NCBI GenBank assembly: GCA_039881145.1
Contig: JAYKKI010000006.1
Location: forward strand, 10,610,501 to 10,674,500
From: Druceiella hillmani
Lineage: Eukaryota; Arthropoda; Insecta; Lepidoptera; Hepialidae
Direction: 5' to 3'
Length of the DNA stretch: 64,000 nt
The position numbers and the translations under genes are program-made. Under the pieces are notes generated by a model that saw nothing but the letters and a program-made list of their open reading frames with translations, had not been told where the DNA came from and made no database searches. Of this stretch, positions 1-12,577 are shown piece by piece (position 1 is the stretch's first letter; the number at the start of each line of letters is the position of its first letter).

Positions 1-889
1 ACGTGAACATTAGCATTTTGGTAATAATACGTATTTAGGTAATAATACATCACAGCAACAGTGTTACGTTAACTCAAGTAAGTTTTTAATAAGTCGTGCA
101 TAAGTTTACGGCTTCCTACTGAAGGACTCAAGTTTTTCCTTTTCTCGCCATTTCTTCGATTCTGTACATCTCAAACTATTTGCGCCATTTCCAATACGCG
201 AAGATCAAATTTTACCACAAGAACACTTATTTTAAATTTCAACATAATTTTTCCTTTTTCCGCGCAACAAAACCGCAGGCCAAAGCTAGTAACAAAATAT
301 TTCCCACGGTATTTTCGACAAATAGAGGAAATTAATAACGTAGTAGTAACTGAAAAATCGTGTTATTGTTTGAGAGTGAACCATAAATATGGCCTGTAGA
401 CAGTTAAAATATTCAAAATATATGAGGACCTTTATCTAATAAAGATGAAAGTGAACAGAATTAAGCGTAATAATTAAAACTGATCACCATAATAATAACA
501 AATCCTCAATGATTACTCAGCCAAAAAATGTTGATAATTCCCAAAAAACAATTGCCTTTTAAGAAAAATATTATCAGGTTCGTCCTAATTTGAAAGTCGT
601 AACAAAACACATTTTAAAACGGAAGTAGAACATAAATAGGTAACATTCGAATGATAAACCGCCAGTCAAGAATACGGAGTCCAGCAGTTCCGCAACAGAA
701 AAGTCTCAATGTCAAAACTCTACCACGTCACCATTTCACAGCCGTTATAAGAGCCGCTTACAAACAATGAGAATAAACGAAACTTTCATCTAATGAATTT
801 TTATAGTACCTTTAATTCGTAATTAAAACAATTAAATTAGTCGACGTGTGAATGGTCGACTTTACGTGAGTCGACGCGACGCGAATACT
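1..889. other. AT-rich noncoding DNA
   Basis: No recognisable gene or long ORF on either strand. Three GTCGAC hexamers lie close together near 840-880, just outside the inverted-repeat element that starts at 890. Otherwise I see nothing in this stretch. Confidence 0.6.
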
Positions 890-1904
890 AGGGTGACCAA
901 AAAAGGTAAAATAAAGAGGTATATTTAAAAATAGGATTAAATTTATGTCAAGACCCAACATTTAGACAATTCGTTACAATTTTACTTGTTTTAAGACAGT
1001 GACTACAATTAATCCTTCAATGCTGACCTGTTAATCCTAAAACTAGTTCACGTTTTAATATACAATCAAGTATAAAATAATAACATTTTAAAATTTTAAT
1101 AATATACGATCGCACTTAAGCGTCATTTTGTAATAACTCGTAATTAAATATATAAAACCAGTTTCTTTTTTTCCATATTTTACAAAATAATTCTTGCTTG
1201 TTTACTATCAAATTTCCACTTTTTTTAAATTATGGTAATGGAATTTATTAATTTGGAGCTGTCAATGCAATTATATTACTCTTTGTAACTTAGTAAGGAA
1301 AATAGTGCAAAAAGTTCTAAAGACGATTGGGTTTCGGAATATTGTTTACTTTCATATGCCCTTAGCTGGTACTTAACTTATTAGATTATTAGAAATAATT
1401 TACATTATATTCACTGCATTTCGATTTAATACATAAAATATTAAAAAAAAAATTGACATGATAAGTTTTTAAGTTGATACACACACATAATGATGTAAAC
1501 ACTAAATCTAAATCTGTTAACATAAAATATTTTTAAAAAATAAGTAGCTTATTACTCTGACTCCTTCAAATTATTAAGTCATATTTACAAGCTACCCATC
1601 TGCATATTAATTCGTTACGCAAGACGTACTTTTTGATATTTTATTCTACTCCTCATATGTCAGAGATACTATTATTGAGTTTACTTTACAGTTCACGATC
1701 GATTTTACCTATTAGATGAATCGACCATTTTTTATTCGATTAATTAGTTACATCTGTTACATTGTAATAACTGTTAATTGTTACTTTCTTTTCTTTTACA
1801 TTCCTGAGTCCAACGTTTCGTGGTAACCAATGGATTATGCTTGAGGTTTATAAAAAAACATAAATAAAAACGTTGTACCAAATTACCGTCATAATGGTCA
1901 CCCT
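890..1904. mobile_element. Candidate TIR-bounded nonautonomous element
   Basis: The left end reads AGGGTGACCA (890-899). The right end (1895-1904) is its exact reverse complement, and both ends continue inward to a GGTAA about six bases further in. A TA flanks the left copy, as expected of a TA-targeting DNA transposon. The interior is AT-rich with no ORF, so it would be nonautonomous. The inverted repeat is short, so chance pairing or another boundary is possible. Confidence 0.35.
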
Positions 1905-1990
1905 ATCGCGGACCAGTAACCGCGTTCTGGGACGGCGCAAGCGGCACCACTCACGGCCGCGTGCGACCGCGGCGACCGCGATGCGCCCCC
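1905..1990. promoter_or_regulatory. GC-rich, CpG-rich patch
   Basis: An abrupt block rich in CGCG, GCGGC and CGACCGCG within very AT-rich DNA. It could be a promoter or 5-prime exon, or the flank of an inserted element. No TATA box, initiator or splice donor convinced me, so no direction is assigned. Confidence 0.2.
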
Positions 1991-2689
1991 ACCAGTACAT
2001 AATACAATAACTTACGCGCCACTTGCGAGTCGCAATATCAAATGAGCAAACAAGTAAATACTTTATAATTATGATCGTCTAAGAATCAAATCCAGACCAA
2101 GCACCGCGACAAAATAACAAAATTTAATTTTGCTTTATTAAACGTAGTTAAAAACATTAATGTACAAAGAGCTATAAATGTTAAAATAAATTGTTAAAAA
2201 AAGCAACGTTGTGATAATAAAGTTATATTACTATGATTTTAAACTTTTCGCATGAAGCCGAAGACGCCAGGACGTCAGCAGTGGCTAACGTCTCAAGCCT
2301 TATTATTCCGACTTAATGCGATCTGAGATATAGCTTGGCTATGAATTGGTGGAAACTATATTTGATTGGTGGAAATTCATACAATATTGGTGGAAACTAT
2401 AAATTACAGAAAAAAATATAAATAAGTATTTACTAAACTTGAGAAAAACTTTTCAATAGAATAAAATGGACGTGAAAATCAATGACCAGCGCCAAATAAA
2501 CCTTTGTAGTCTGTAATACAATCATTTTATTGATAACAAACTTATATCGAATCAGAGCTTTCTTACAAATTAATTAGATATATAGCAGTACTAATGTATT
2601 TTAGACGTACTTATCCAACGCTACAACCTAAGAAGTGTCTGGACCTTGTCTATAATTTTTCGTCTTATGTCGTTTCTCGTTACAGTCAG
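1991..2689. other. AT-rich DNA with a small triplicated motif
   Basis: Noncoding. At about 2,344-2,402 the motif ATTGGTGGAAA occurs three times at roughly 20-25 bp spacing, a small degenerate minisatellite. A short GC-richer segment near 2,250-2,320 shows no ORF. Confidence 0.5.
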
Positions 2690-3430
2690 TTCTTTAATTT
2701 CAGATGACTAGCGTTCATAAGTTGGCCTATACTGCGCGTGGTCGAGCTGACGCATTCTTTGCAATCGCACTGGGCGGTCAACTTCCAATTGTGGTAGAGT
2801 ACCTTCTTAGTTACCCGTTGGTCTTCGTTGTTTATATATATAGTCCACCCATTCGAGCCTCTTAGTCTTGATTTACACCACTATTGAATGGTTATTTATG
2901 CTAGGGGTTGTAAATTGCCATGTCACTTCTTATCTTGCATAATGTATTCTCGCAACTTATGCACCTTTTTTTAGGATTTCCGCTCATATGTGCTGAACAT
3001 ATTTTTATTTTTTTGAGTTAATGTCTTAGTTTCTGCCTCATAAAAACTAGTTTTTGATAATAGTAACCACAGAAATTCAAAAGTTTAAAAAATTAAAGTG
3101 GCAGTAGTCCCATTCCGCTAATCTAGTCTTCAGTTCCGCTGCTTCCTCTTTATCTTCTGTAACCAGACATTCAAGGTATTTAAATTGTTTCAAACCTTTC
3201 AAAACCTTCAAAATCCTGCACCCCGTCTTAATTTCATTCTCATATAGTTAATTTTGTTCTGGTTTATGATGCGTTCCACATTCGCTGCTTCTCTCACCAA
3301 CACCATAATACTCCCTTAAATAATCTTGATTTGTTCCTAACATCGCTATATTATAATCAAACGCTAAATTCTGTATTTTCCTATGGAAGGTCATGCGACC
3401 AGGTTTGACAAGCTGCCCAGAACTTGATGT
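2690..3430 (-). pseudogene. Decayed non-LTR retrotransposon reverse-transcriptase remnant
   Basis: The minus strand, read across several frames, yields fragments resembling the C-terminal part of a LINE reverse transcriptase. A piece like NVERIINQNKINYMRM sits where such proteins have a motif ending in K-x-KYM. Next comes FKYLECLVTEDKEEAAELKT, which matches the family's F-K-YLG-x-V-T block before the zinc-knuckle-like tail. Nearer 2,850 lies a KTKRLEWVDYIYK-like stretch where the family has a (K)LRW-GHV motif. Many stops and frameshifts show it is long dead. The clade (RTE, Jockey or R1-like) cannot be set by eye. A translated search against LINE proteins would settle identity. Confidence 0.5.
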
Positions 3431-4680
3431 ATCAAAAATACATCAGAGAGTGCGTGCGCCTTTACTTTGTTTTTCGATGCCCTCCATCATCATCCTAGAT
3501 TAGTTAATGATCAGAAAATTTAATAAACACTCGTAAATAATAAAAGAAAAAACCGACTCTAAAGAAATTACAAAACATATCTAAAAAAATCTTATTGCTT
3601 CCCATAGCTCGACGCGAAAAAACCTTTCATTTCGTATCTTTCATGATGGATTTTGTTTTCCTACGACTGACGTATTGAATTTTTCTAACTTTCAATAGTT
3701 TATCCTTCCGGCGTTATTAAATGACACCTCATTTGGATTTGATATAATAATTCCTAAGTTATGGTGAAACGTATTATACACATATATAACTTGTAACCAT
3801 CACTAACATCTAAGCATTCCTTTTGGCTTCGCCATAATCGACTTCATTCCAATGTCATAAATGATAACCCCTTAAATCAGAACTTGGTAACGATTATTTC
3901 ATTTGAATATTAATTGACGCGATAGAGGCCCTCTCCCGTGCGATGCCAACAAACAATTTATCAAACGTAAACTTAAATCGCAGTCTCTTTATCGCATACA
4001 GAGAACTATATAATCAACTGGCGGAAGCGAACGGCGCAAACCCATCAAGAGCATGCGCTTCCAGCAGCACGCCCCTCTTAATTATCCAATTTCGCTAACG
4101 AATGGACCAGACCCGAGGCGCCAAGCGAAATGCAACAGCCATATATTATATGGAATCTATATTGTAAACAGATATATATGCACTGCGACTGCTTCACTAC
4201 CTACGTCAAATAGCCGCAAGGGTTTAGCGATATAAATAAACACTCGATTTAGAAACGCAGGCTCGACTGAGGATAACTTCGATTCACACTGAGACTAGAA
4301 AATAACTTTAAATTTTAGATTTCAAATGTATACATAAACCTAGCCGCTCCCAGGACTGCGCCCAGTTCTTAAAAAAGAATACAATTTTTTTCGAACATAT
4401 CTATTTTGATTCTTAATAAGGACAAAGTTTACTCCTAAGTCAATATTTTTTTTTATTTTCAATTAATGGACACTAACTTCGTCATGATTAAAAAAATTAC
4501 CTACCAAATACGAGAACTCGCACTATGGTGGTTTTATATAAATTATTTATTTATATAGAATTTCTATTAAACTATTTACAAATATTAATTTTTCACAACA
4601 TAAGTTTATCTCGACTACCACATCTTTAATAGCCGTAAAAACATGATGGATATTTAAACAATTAGAAGATCTACGGCAAT
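3431..4680. other. AT-rich noncoding DNA
   Basis: No recognised gene. About 4,030-4,240 is somewhat GC-richer and carries a 60-codon plus-strand ORF (4,053-4,235) with no family I recognise and no supporting splice or promoter signal; I treat it as chance. Confidence 0.5.
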
Positions 4681-5080
4681 CAATGTAGTTTTCCTGTAGT
4701 CTAGCCATATTTTACTACCCCTGTTTTTCTCATGATTTTTAGTTCAATAGTTTTGGAAATAAGAGATGTGTTAATTTTCTGATATTTTTAGGAAGTCATG
4801 CAATATAAATTATCTTTGTATCCTTCGTAGCAAACCCGTTCACTAGATATATCACATTTAAAAAAACTTAGTAAATTATCTACCCCCTTTTTAATTCTTA
4901 TATGAATATTTAAAAAAAACATAGCTACTAAAAAATATGTGAGCTAATAAAATATATTATTATATCAAATTTCAAGTTTCTACGTGACATAAGTTCTGAG
5001 AAAATCGGACAGACACACAAGTGAGTGATCTTGTAAGGGTTCATTTTTTTCCTTTTGGGGTACAGAACATAAGAAAACGA
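4681..5080 (+). repeat. Dispersed repeat, family C (GTAC-GGAACC type)
   Basis: Shares a block order with 25,900-26,295: a TTTTCCTGTAGTCT-like start, a TTTCTACGTG block, a CAGACACAC-AGTGAGTGATCTTGTAAGG block, then CCTTTTGGGGTACAGAAC. The end belongs to the widespread insect repeat whose terminus reads like CCTTTTGAGGTACGGAACC. Related copies or fragments occur near 39,960-40,105, 44,255-44,400, 46,115-46,240 and 56,195-56,345. Interior decay is strong and no ORF survives. Confidence 0.5.
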
Positions 5081-7374
5081 AATATTGGAATTGTCAAGAT
5101 ATAATTTTCTTAAAAAAAAAAGTAAAAATGTACCTATTTCTCATTGAAAACATCACTTTAAAAATAGTCAAACGTATACAGTATAAAAAAGTATTACTAG
5201 AAATAAATATTATTTAGAAATCGTTATTTCCAGTAAATATTTATTAGGATACTTTCTGGCTTTTGCCCGCGTCTAAATCCGCGTAGCCTATTAGTAACAT
5301 GATCGATGTCAATGGCACGAGTTAAGTTACCCCTAGCGCTCTCTATCGGAGATAGTCGGTAACTATATGAAAACATCATTCCATTTTTTACCATATTCTA
5401 ACATTTATTCGATCTAGTCAGTGGCAAAAAAAAATAAAAACAGCAACAAAGTATTTTAAAATGACATGTTATTCGTAATAATTTTAAATAGTTTAATTTA
5501 CTTTATTATTCTTTTATTTCTCAACTTCTCAACTGAGATAACATACCTCATTTTACTTCTAAAACCATAAGCTATAAAACATTGAAGATCACAACACAAT
5601 CCGTTCAACAGTTTTTGCGTGATACAGATACAAATAAACAGACAATACGAACATTTTTTATTCTATATTTATAATCCCCCGAATATACTTTTTTATCTTA
5701 ACTGTTTTATTGTAAGATCATAGCTTCATTGTCAACAATTTTCCACATTTTTTAGCCAACATTTTCATAACTAAAGCGAGTGAAACAAAATTTCATAAAA
5801 TTTTATAGAAATCTAAAATGGGTTTTAGTTGATCTTGGTTTTTGGAGAAAGCAAAATAATTTTCGGTTTATTTTCCGTGACTGCTTATTTTAAGTTACTA
5901 ATCTATAAAGCTTTCAAATATTAATTTACTTGCTTATATGCCGAATTAAATATTATGTGAAGCGAATGGAAAAATTAGTTTAATATGTTAAGTTCACCTA
6001 ATCATACCATAAAATTATTATTTATTTTTTGTTAGTTCCAGATATGTATTATACCAATATAATTAGCAAATACTTAATTAATTAACAAGACAAAGTTTTG
6101 TTCATGTCATGTATGTGGTACTCCGCAAAAAGAGTTACGAGTCCGAACATTCATATTTTTGCACAAAACGCGTAGCAAAAATTTAATAACATTGTCCCAT
6201 CTGATTAAATTAATTTTTTCATATTTTTGATATTAATTCTAATTAAAATATATTGTTTTTTCTAATCTTCTCGATTTTTAGCTATGCATAAATACGACCA
6301 CTTTTTTCACTTCATTTTTGTTTTTAATAAACTTATTTTTAATTTGTATACTACTTATTTCGAATTTACATTTTTATTCCATAAATACCGAATATAAAAA
6401 AAAACATTGTACGCGTTTTTTGTTTGTTTTAATTTTCACTACTGTAGATTTCAATATCTAATATTACCAATGAAAATCCCTTAGCCAATATCACTCTTGC
6501 CTTTTTCAATTATTTATTTACATGTAAATACGATTAATTGTTTGATATCTAGTAAAATGTTGAATACCGAGTATTATACAAGTTTATGAATTTGAAAAAG
6601 GTAAATCACTGTGAGGAGCCAACGGTTTAAATTATAATCTTAGCAAAACCGGTCTGAAACCAAAACAAGTTTTGAAAAAACGTGCATTAGATGAATTATT
6701 TTCTATCAACAAAATTATTCATGGCAATGTGTTAAATAAACAGTCTATGATATCTTAGTGTCGGTGTGGCTCGTGATGAAAGCGCGCTGCCACTGTTTTG
6801 TAGGCTATATAAAGTCAATCAATTAACGTATCACGTATATTAATTATTAAACAAACATATATAATGAATGTTCACCGCAAATTCCTAAAGGCCGACCCGA
6901 CTACCTATTTGTTTACTGCTATTAACTTTCAGTGTTAGTAATATCGAATGAATTTTCTCTATTTTGAAATTGTTTGCACAATTGTACGTTTCAACTAATG
7001 ACGTTGTTCTTGAGTTACTATTGTCATTACAAATTATATCCACGGTACCAGCTTACAGCGTCTAACGTGGCAAAATCAAGATACCTCCATAGAAATTGAC
7101 AGAATTAAGGTACCTCCATAGAAGTAACTTATCTCCTTATATTCTGAAAGATTTTCATATGAATTTACGTATTAACAATGTGACAAGATAGCATTCTGCA
7201 ATATCACTTTTTTCTAATTAACAGATATCTGTTACCGAGTTTCAGGATCGACCTACAAATTCGCCATGAACTGTCGTTCATTGGTTTTACATTGTGGATA
7301 CATACATGCGGACGAGCATAATTTTTGAGGAATTTCACTAATTCTTTTTTATTCAAGTATACCCAATAATATAA
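5081..7374. other. AT-rich noncoding DNA
   Basis: No gene seen. Around 5,255-5,290 the phrase GCTTTTGCCCGCG resembles the start of the dispersed repeat at 57,545, suggesting a short fragment of it. A duplicated GGTACCTCCATAGAA motif lies near 7,080-7,125. Confidence 0.5.
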
Positions 7375-7560
7375 TAAAATGAAAATTCGCCTGTTTGCTT
7401 GTTTGTCTTTCTTTCACGCTTAAACGGCTTAACGGATTTCAATGAATCATTTTGCGTATAGATAATATACATCCTAGATTAAAAGATAGGCTACATTTGA
7501 TTATGCTGTCGTGATTTATTGGCACACACTAAAACAGAGTGCGTTTAGTGAGTTTTAATT
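7375..7560 (+). repeat. Dispersed retroelement-like repeat fragment
   Basis: Contains the run CTGTTTGCTTGTTTGTC followed by a TTTCACGCTTAAACGGCTTAACGGATTT-type segment (about 7,390-7,440). Such phrases are very common in lepidopteran interspersed repeats. It is immediately followed by a MITE. No ORF. Confidence 0.45.
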
Positions 7561-7633
7561 ACATAACTGGCCTGATTGAAATTCATATCTATTTCTTTGG
7601 AAAAACCTCTTTTACCTCTTGCTAATACCACGT

Positions 7634-7975
7634 GGTCAATACGGTATTTGACTCATTCTAAATTTTGATATTTTTCATACAATATTGTGAAATATAAGTT
7701 AATTAAAAACCAGTCTCGAAAATTCCAAAAATTGAATGAAAAATAAGCCAGTTGTAGGCTTCTAAATTTGAAGATACGGATAGATTTGGGTATATTCCTG
7801 TCTCTTTTCCTCTCGTAGAATATAATGTGCAATATTAAAAATGACCTCACAACACAGTTTTACCGTCCTTCTCTATAAGTTAAATTTAAACTTTTATAAC
7901 TCGGTCAATTTTTAAGCTTGTACCTTGAAATTATGATTAATGAAATATAAAAAAATTGGTCATACACCCAATTAT
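7634..7975 (-). mobile_element. MITE, family A, copy 1
   Basis: This segment is the reverse complement of 61,655-62,018 over nearly its whole length, apart from one block of about 31 bp present only in the other copy. The ends are imperfect inverted repeats of about 20 bp built on GGTA-TTGACT-ATT. A diverged partial copy lies at about 18,640-18,800. An open frame of 65 codons on the minus strand inside it is an accident of the repeat. Small size, TIRs and no coding capacity fit a nonautonomous DNA transposon; the superfamily is unknown. Confidence 0.6.
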
Positions 7976-8195
7976 ATAAATAATTATAATAATCGGTAAT
8001 TATAATAATACACTAACGCCATCTACCGATAACTTTATATAAGTATTGACAATAATATTTTCGAAGAATGTATGAAATACATTATCGTGGATTACAAAAT
8101 TTGGACGTTGTCGTATCGCATATAAACACACCTTCATCACTACGACGATTTGCGGCATTTTTCAAATATCATGTAGAAGTAAAACATGCGTAATT

Positions 8196-8275
8196 AATAA
8201 ACATAAACATTTAAATATTTATTATTAATTAATATTGAAATATTTATTATTAATTAATATTGAAATATTTATCCG
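8196..8275. repeat. 30-bp AT-rich direct repeat
   Basis: The phrase GAAATATTTATTATTAATTAATATT recurs with a 30-bp period, about two and a half copies. Confidence 0.55.
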
Positions 8276-8850
8276 GAATTAATATTCTCTTACTACTACA
8301 GCATAATTATTTGAGTAAATGACCTCGAAGAGACTGCTGTAAACACGACACTACATTGAGGGTCACGTGAAAACGGGGGCATCGTCACTACATAAGATCG
8401 TTTCACCTTCTGCCGTGTTCCATGGAACACACGCTTTTAATTTTCTTTTATCAATTTAATTTTATTACAATATTCTTATAAACCACGAACAACAAACTCC
8501 ATTTTTATTAATTCTATTATTAACAATGTTTATAATAACCAAGTTAAATCTAATTGGAACTTTAAACCCCTTCTGTCTCACAATAATCTCTAATTAATAA
8601 GCGTACTTGATTCTTTTTACTACGTGTTTAACACTTTAAACAAGTATTCGAAAAGCCATTCACGAAATTTGAATTACGAATTAGCTCGAAATTTGAATAT
8701 CGCTATAAAAAAATACCACTTAAAAAAATTAAAAACAGCCAACAGCATGTCAGAACACGTACAAAGTAAAGTTCAGTAAATATCGATAGCCCTGGAAATA
8801 AAATTGTTGATGCAAGTTTTACAAATGCTAGTAGTATGTATGTATTACAT

Positions 8851-8925
8851 AGCTATAACAAATAATACATACACAGCTATAACAAATAATACATACACAG
8901 CTATAACAAAAAACGTGTCTATTAT
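8851..8925. repeat. 24-bp tandem repeat
   Basis: AGCTATAACAAATAATACAT-type units start at 8,851, 8,875 and 8,899, a regular 24-bp period. The small ORF over this region owes its repeated ITNNTYTA peptide to the array. Confidence 0.75.
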
Positions 8926-8957
8926 TTATACAGGTGATAAACACGTTTTTGTTATAG
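8901..8957. repeat. Inverted repeat (hairpin)
   Basis: The arm CTATAACAAAAAACGTGT (8,901-8,918) is matched by a reverse-complement arm ending at 8,957, with a single-base length difference and a loop of about 22 bases. It begins in the last unit of the 24-bp array. Confidence 0.65.
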
Positions 8958-9205
8958 ATTGTATATATTTATTTCACATTTTTCAAATTAGTACTCGTCT
9001 AAAGAAGCCATTTCTCAGGGTCTCAAAAACATTTTTTTCCTAATTTTAAATAGTACCCATATCTCGAGAAATATACTTAAAAATATACGAAAAAATATTC
9101 CCCCTCCCTTATTTCCGGGAATACAAAACATTATGAAGAAAAAACTAAAATTTTAAATTATGGTTAACTAAAATTATTAAAAAAATAAAATTATGAAAAA
9201 ACAAG

Positions 9206-9255
9206 GTTTTTGGAAGCCTACGCAAAGGCGTAGGAAAACGATAACAATAATTCCA
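9206..9255 (+). repeat. Dispersed repeat fragment with internal palindrome
   Basis: The phrase AAGCCTACGCAAAGG followed by CGTAGGAAAACGATAAC recurs near 46,345-46,390. CCTACGC and GCGTAGG are reverse complements around AAAG, so the motif can form a small hairpin. Confidence 0.5.
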
Positions 9256-9299
9256 AAGATCATTTTTTTAGATATTCACGATAACATGTATGCCCTTAC

Positions 9300-9435
9300 C
9301 ATTCCCCCACTTAATTATATTGGGTATCCTACTTAATTATATTAGGTATTATTAAATATTCGTTGCACTGGGAAGTTCATATTAGGATAACATACGGCAA
9401 ATAAAGAAATTTCACGTCAAAAAGATACGGAACCC
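9300..9435 (+). repeat. Dispersed repeat, family D, copy 1
   Basis: Shares a series of blocks with 20,042-20,155: TTAATTATATT-AGTATTAT, a TTCATATTAG / TTAATATTAG block, and AATTTCAC-TNAAAAAGATACGGAA. No ORF and no clear termini. Confidence 0.45.
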
Positions 9436-11585
9436 TTGTTTAATGCTTTGCTGCATATTAACTGAGATGCCCATAGGAAGTGCCACTTCCAAAATTTCGC
9501 GCACGCAGGTCTAAAACCAGAAAAAACGAAGCTACGACAAAGGGACAGATGGATATACTGGCATGACTAAATTATGAACATTTCCTGTTTCAATACGAAA
9601 CCCTAAAAGGACTTAACACGGGTCGCATAGGGGTGCAAATGAATATGCGAATTATTAATTCCTTCGAATTTCGGGTAACATTTCCAAAAGACCCAACCCC
9701 ATTAAGGCGTAAAAGAATAAAAGCCGCATCGAAACCTCCGTCAAAAGTCTAGGACGGATCGAAAATGAGTTCAAAATCAGCGAGCACTTGAAAATGAAAA
9801 AAGGGTCAACACATAAAAATGTGCAGTAGAAATTGTAAAATACGCAAAGAGCATATAAGACCCTAACCTACTTGACTAATTTACTCAACTAATGCTAAAT
9901 AGCACAGAAATACATGTCAAGTATTAAAGACCTGAGTCTACTGATTGGTCAAAATAGTATTTAGTAGCCTTCTAGTAAATGGTATTAGCCATAGAGTTGT
10001 TAGCAGAATACATTCTCTCTTAAAAAATGTCTGCGTGTTCAAAATTTTCTTTTACGTTTTCAAAATTTTTCTGCATCTTCAAAATTTGCTGCAGTCTAGC
10101 ATGAAAACTCTGTTTTAGTCAAATAATCCTATTACTACTTATTGGCTATAGAGACATGTACTATCCTGAACTTAACGAAGAATACGTAGACAAACTAGGA
10201 CGCCTTTAAAATTCATGCAACCTGTACGTTTTCGGTCTCAGTAAATAGGTCAGGTCTCAAATGTTGAAGACCAGCAATCGGCGTCAACTTCACATACGTC
10301 TCTTTAGTATATTAAAAAATTCCCAGAATCCAAATTATCTCATTGCCAGATTTAAAGACCTGCCTGCTCGTGGCCTCGTTATGCTTTGAAAGCTTCCTCA
10401 CTCTACGCTTTTCTAACATACTTCTTACGAAAATTCCCTTACTGTCCAAGCAGAAAAACTTTGGAATTAACAGGATCCTGATGCCAAGAAAATATCATCG
10501 ATAAACATATTTTAGGATCTATTGAAAAAAACCTCTCCTAAATGCTAATCCTTCGTGCTCCTTATCCTCCCTTGTTCCATCATAACTGATATCAGTATTT
10601 GTAATGAATAAACGAAATGTTTGTCTGTTTAGATGTAACCTTTTATATAATTTTTTTCATTATAGATCTATTATTTTATAGTTCACAAAATAACTAATTT
10701 TTCAAAACTTTTTGTTATGAGTGACTGGAAGAGGTCACTGCTATAGCAATTAGTCCGCCATATATACTGTACATTCGAGTTGTCAAACAACAGATCCCGC
10801 TCACCAAAACCAATTCAGGTTGCTGAAAATTCTTATGCCGTTTTCTCACCATTTTTACGATATTTGGTGCTTCTTTACTTTGCGTAACGACATAGCTCAG
10901 AGAACACTTACTGGATCATCATCCCAAATTCAGTCATCAAGGTTTTCTTATGTCCATATGTATAAGGGAATTACGCGTAACGTCACCAATGTTAGAAAAA
11001 ATGTAAAATCAATTGAATTATTTTAACACCAGAAAGTGCAGTGCAATTTACTAATTAATTTATATATCTTTGCCCGCAGGTTCGCACGCCAAAAGGGAAA
11101 ACTTTTATAAATGCGTTCGAGTTTTTCTCCATTATTCAGGTCTGCTATTTAAAACATTAACCAAAATAAAATGAGACATTTAAAAAGCGTCTCATTATAA
11201 AAAAGTATAAAAAAGAAATAAATATTAAACATTAACGAAAGGCTTTTAACCTTTTTAACAAGCACAGTTAACTTAGTAGTTTATATAAGATGTGAATTAT
11301 GTACAAATAGACAAAAATAATGATATGATTTTTGCTGTTTTCGTTCGATATCATTTCACATAAAATTGATGCAAAATGGCCATCCTTATTAACAAGTTAG
11401 AGTAATGATCATTTAAGGTGTCGCAGCTGATACATTCGCTCTACAGTAATATAACAACAATGTAATTCTTCTTTGACCCGAAAGCAATTTATGTCGTGTA
11501 TTATTAACATAAGCGTTTGGTTCTTAGTAAAGATTGAAGGTTTTTTCTTATGAAATTGTATATTAATTATACATAAATTCAAAGT
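9436..11585. other. AT-rich noncoding DNA
   Basis: No recognised gene. A 68-codon plus-strand ORF at 10,820-11,026 has no family I know. A short TTTGTCTGTTTAGATGTAACC phrase near 10,620 is of the dispersed-repeat type seen at 17,870 and 54,050. Confidence 0.5.
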
Positions 11586-11586
11586 A

Positions 11587-11671
11587 CCACTAACAGGTCT
11601 TAAGCTTGCCACTAACAGGTCTTAAGCTTGCCACTAACAGGTCTTAAGCTAACAGCTCTTAAGCTTGCCAC
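11587..11671. repeat. 22-bp tandem repeat
   Basis: CCACTAACAGGTCTTAAGCTTG units start at 11,587, 11,609 and 11,631, followed by a degenerate fourth unit. The period is 22 bp. Confidence 0.8.
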
Positions 11672-12577
11672 TGCTTTCTTACTACATGAACACTAATAAT
11701 CGAATTTAAATTAATTTAGAAAATATTTTATAGTAACAAAGGGTAGTTTATATCTGAGCCCAGTAAAAATTCAATTTAAATTGGTTCCGTAATATTGCTT
11801 CAAGCTCTAATAAACTCATAAAAAGACATAGTATTAAAAAAATTGGCTTCTACTCAATTTCAGAAATACTGCTAACACAGAATTTTCCAAAAATATGCAA
11901 TATGCAAATTCACTACCCCAAATACGATCAAACACTCTCCTAACATTACAGATTGCTAATGGATACGCAATAAAGTGTCAATAAAAAAAGGATTAATTGA
12001 ACAATAAAAACATAACCGGTATAATGAATCTAACACGACATGACTTGAATGAAATTTAATGACTTGAATATGTTCTTATTGATTTCAAACGTATCATATT
12101 CAGGTGTGAGACAATTCGCAATATCCATAATGTGTGGAGTGCTCCAATATGCTGTGGAGTCTCGTATATTAGTAAGTCAAAAATGCAAGTTTGCCGCACG
12201 ATGGATAAAAGAACTAGACAAAAAAGGGAAATAACCTTATTGTCTTCTACAATAATATGTTATAAAATTATAAAATCTAAGCATATGCCAGTACTCGAAA
12301 GTTACAATTAATAAAAGTACCTCCATCTTACTGCGACATAATATATAACGGAATAAACGAATGGTAAAACCACAAGATCGTATTATGCAGAACAAATTTA
12401 AGAGTACGGAACGATGAGCGAACGTCCCTGTGAGGTGAGCACGGAAGGTTAACTGTACATTGAATCTTTCGACCAAATCCATGGTTTGCACAAGTCAATG
12501 AAAATCATGGGTTTCAATGGTGCAATGAGCCGGTGCTGATACAATAATTGTAGTTATTAAAGCCAACCGCACTCTTA
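11672..12577. other. AT-rich noncoding DNA
   Basis: Contains two opposed small ORFs (12,049-12,234 plus; 12,237-12,491 minus, 84 codons). Neither resembles a protein family I know and neither has convincing splice or promoter context. Confidence 0.45.
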
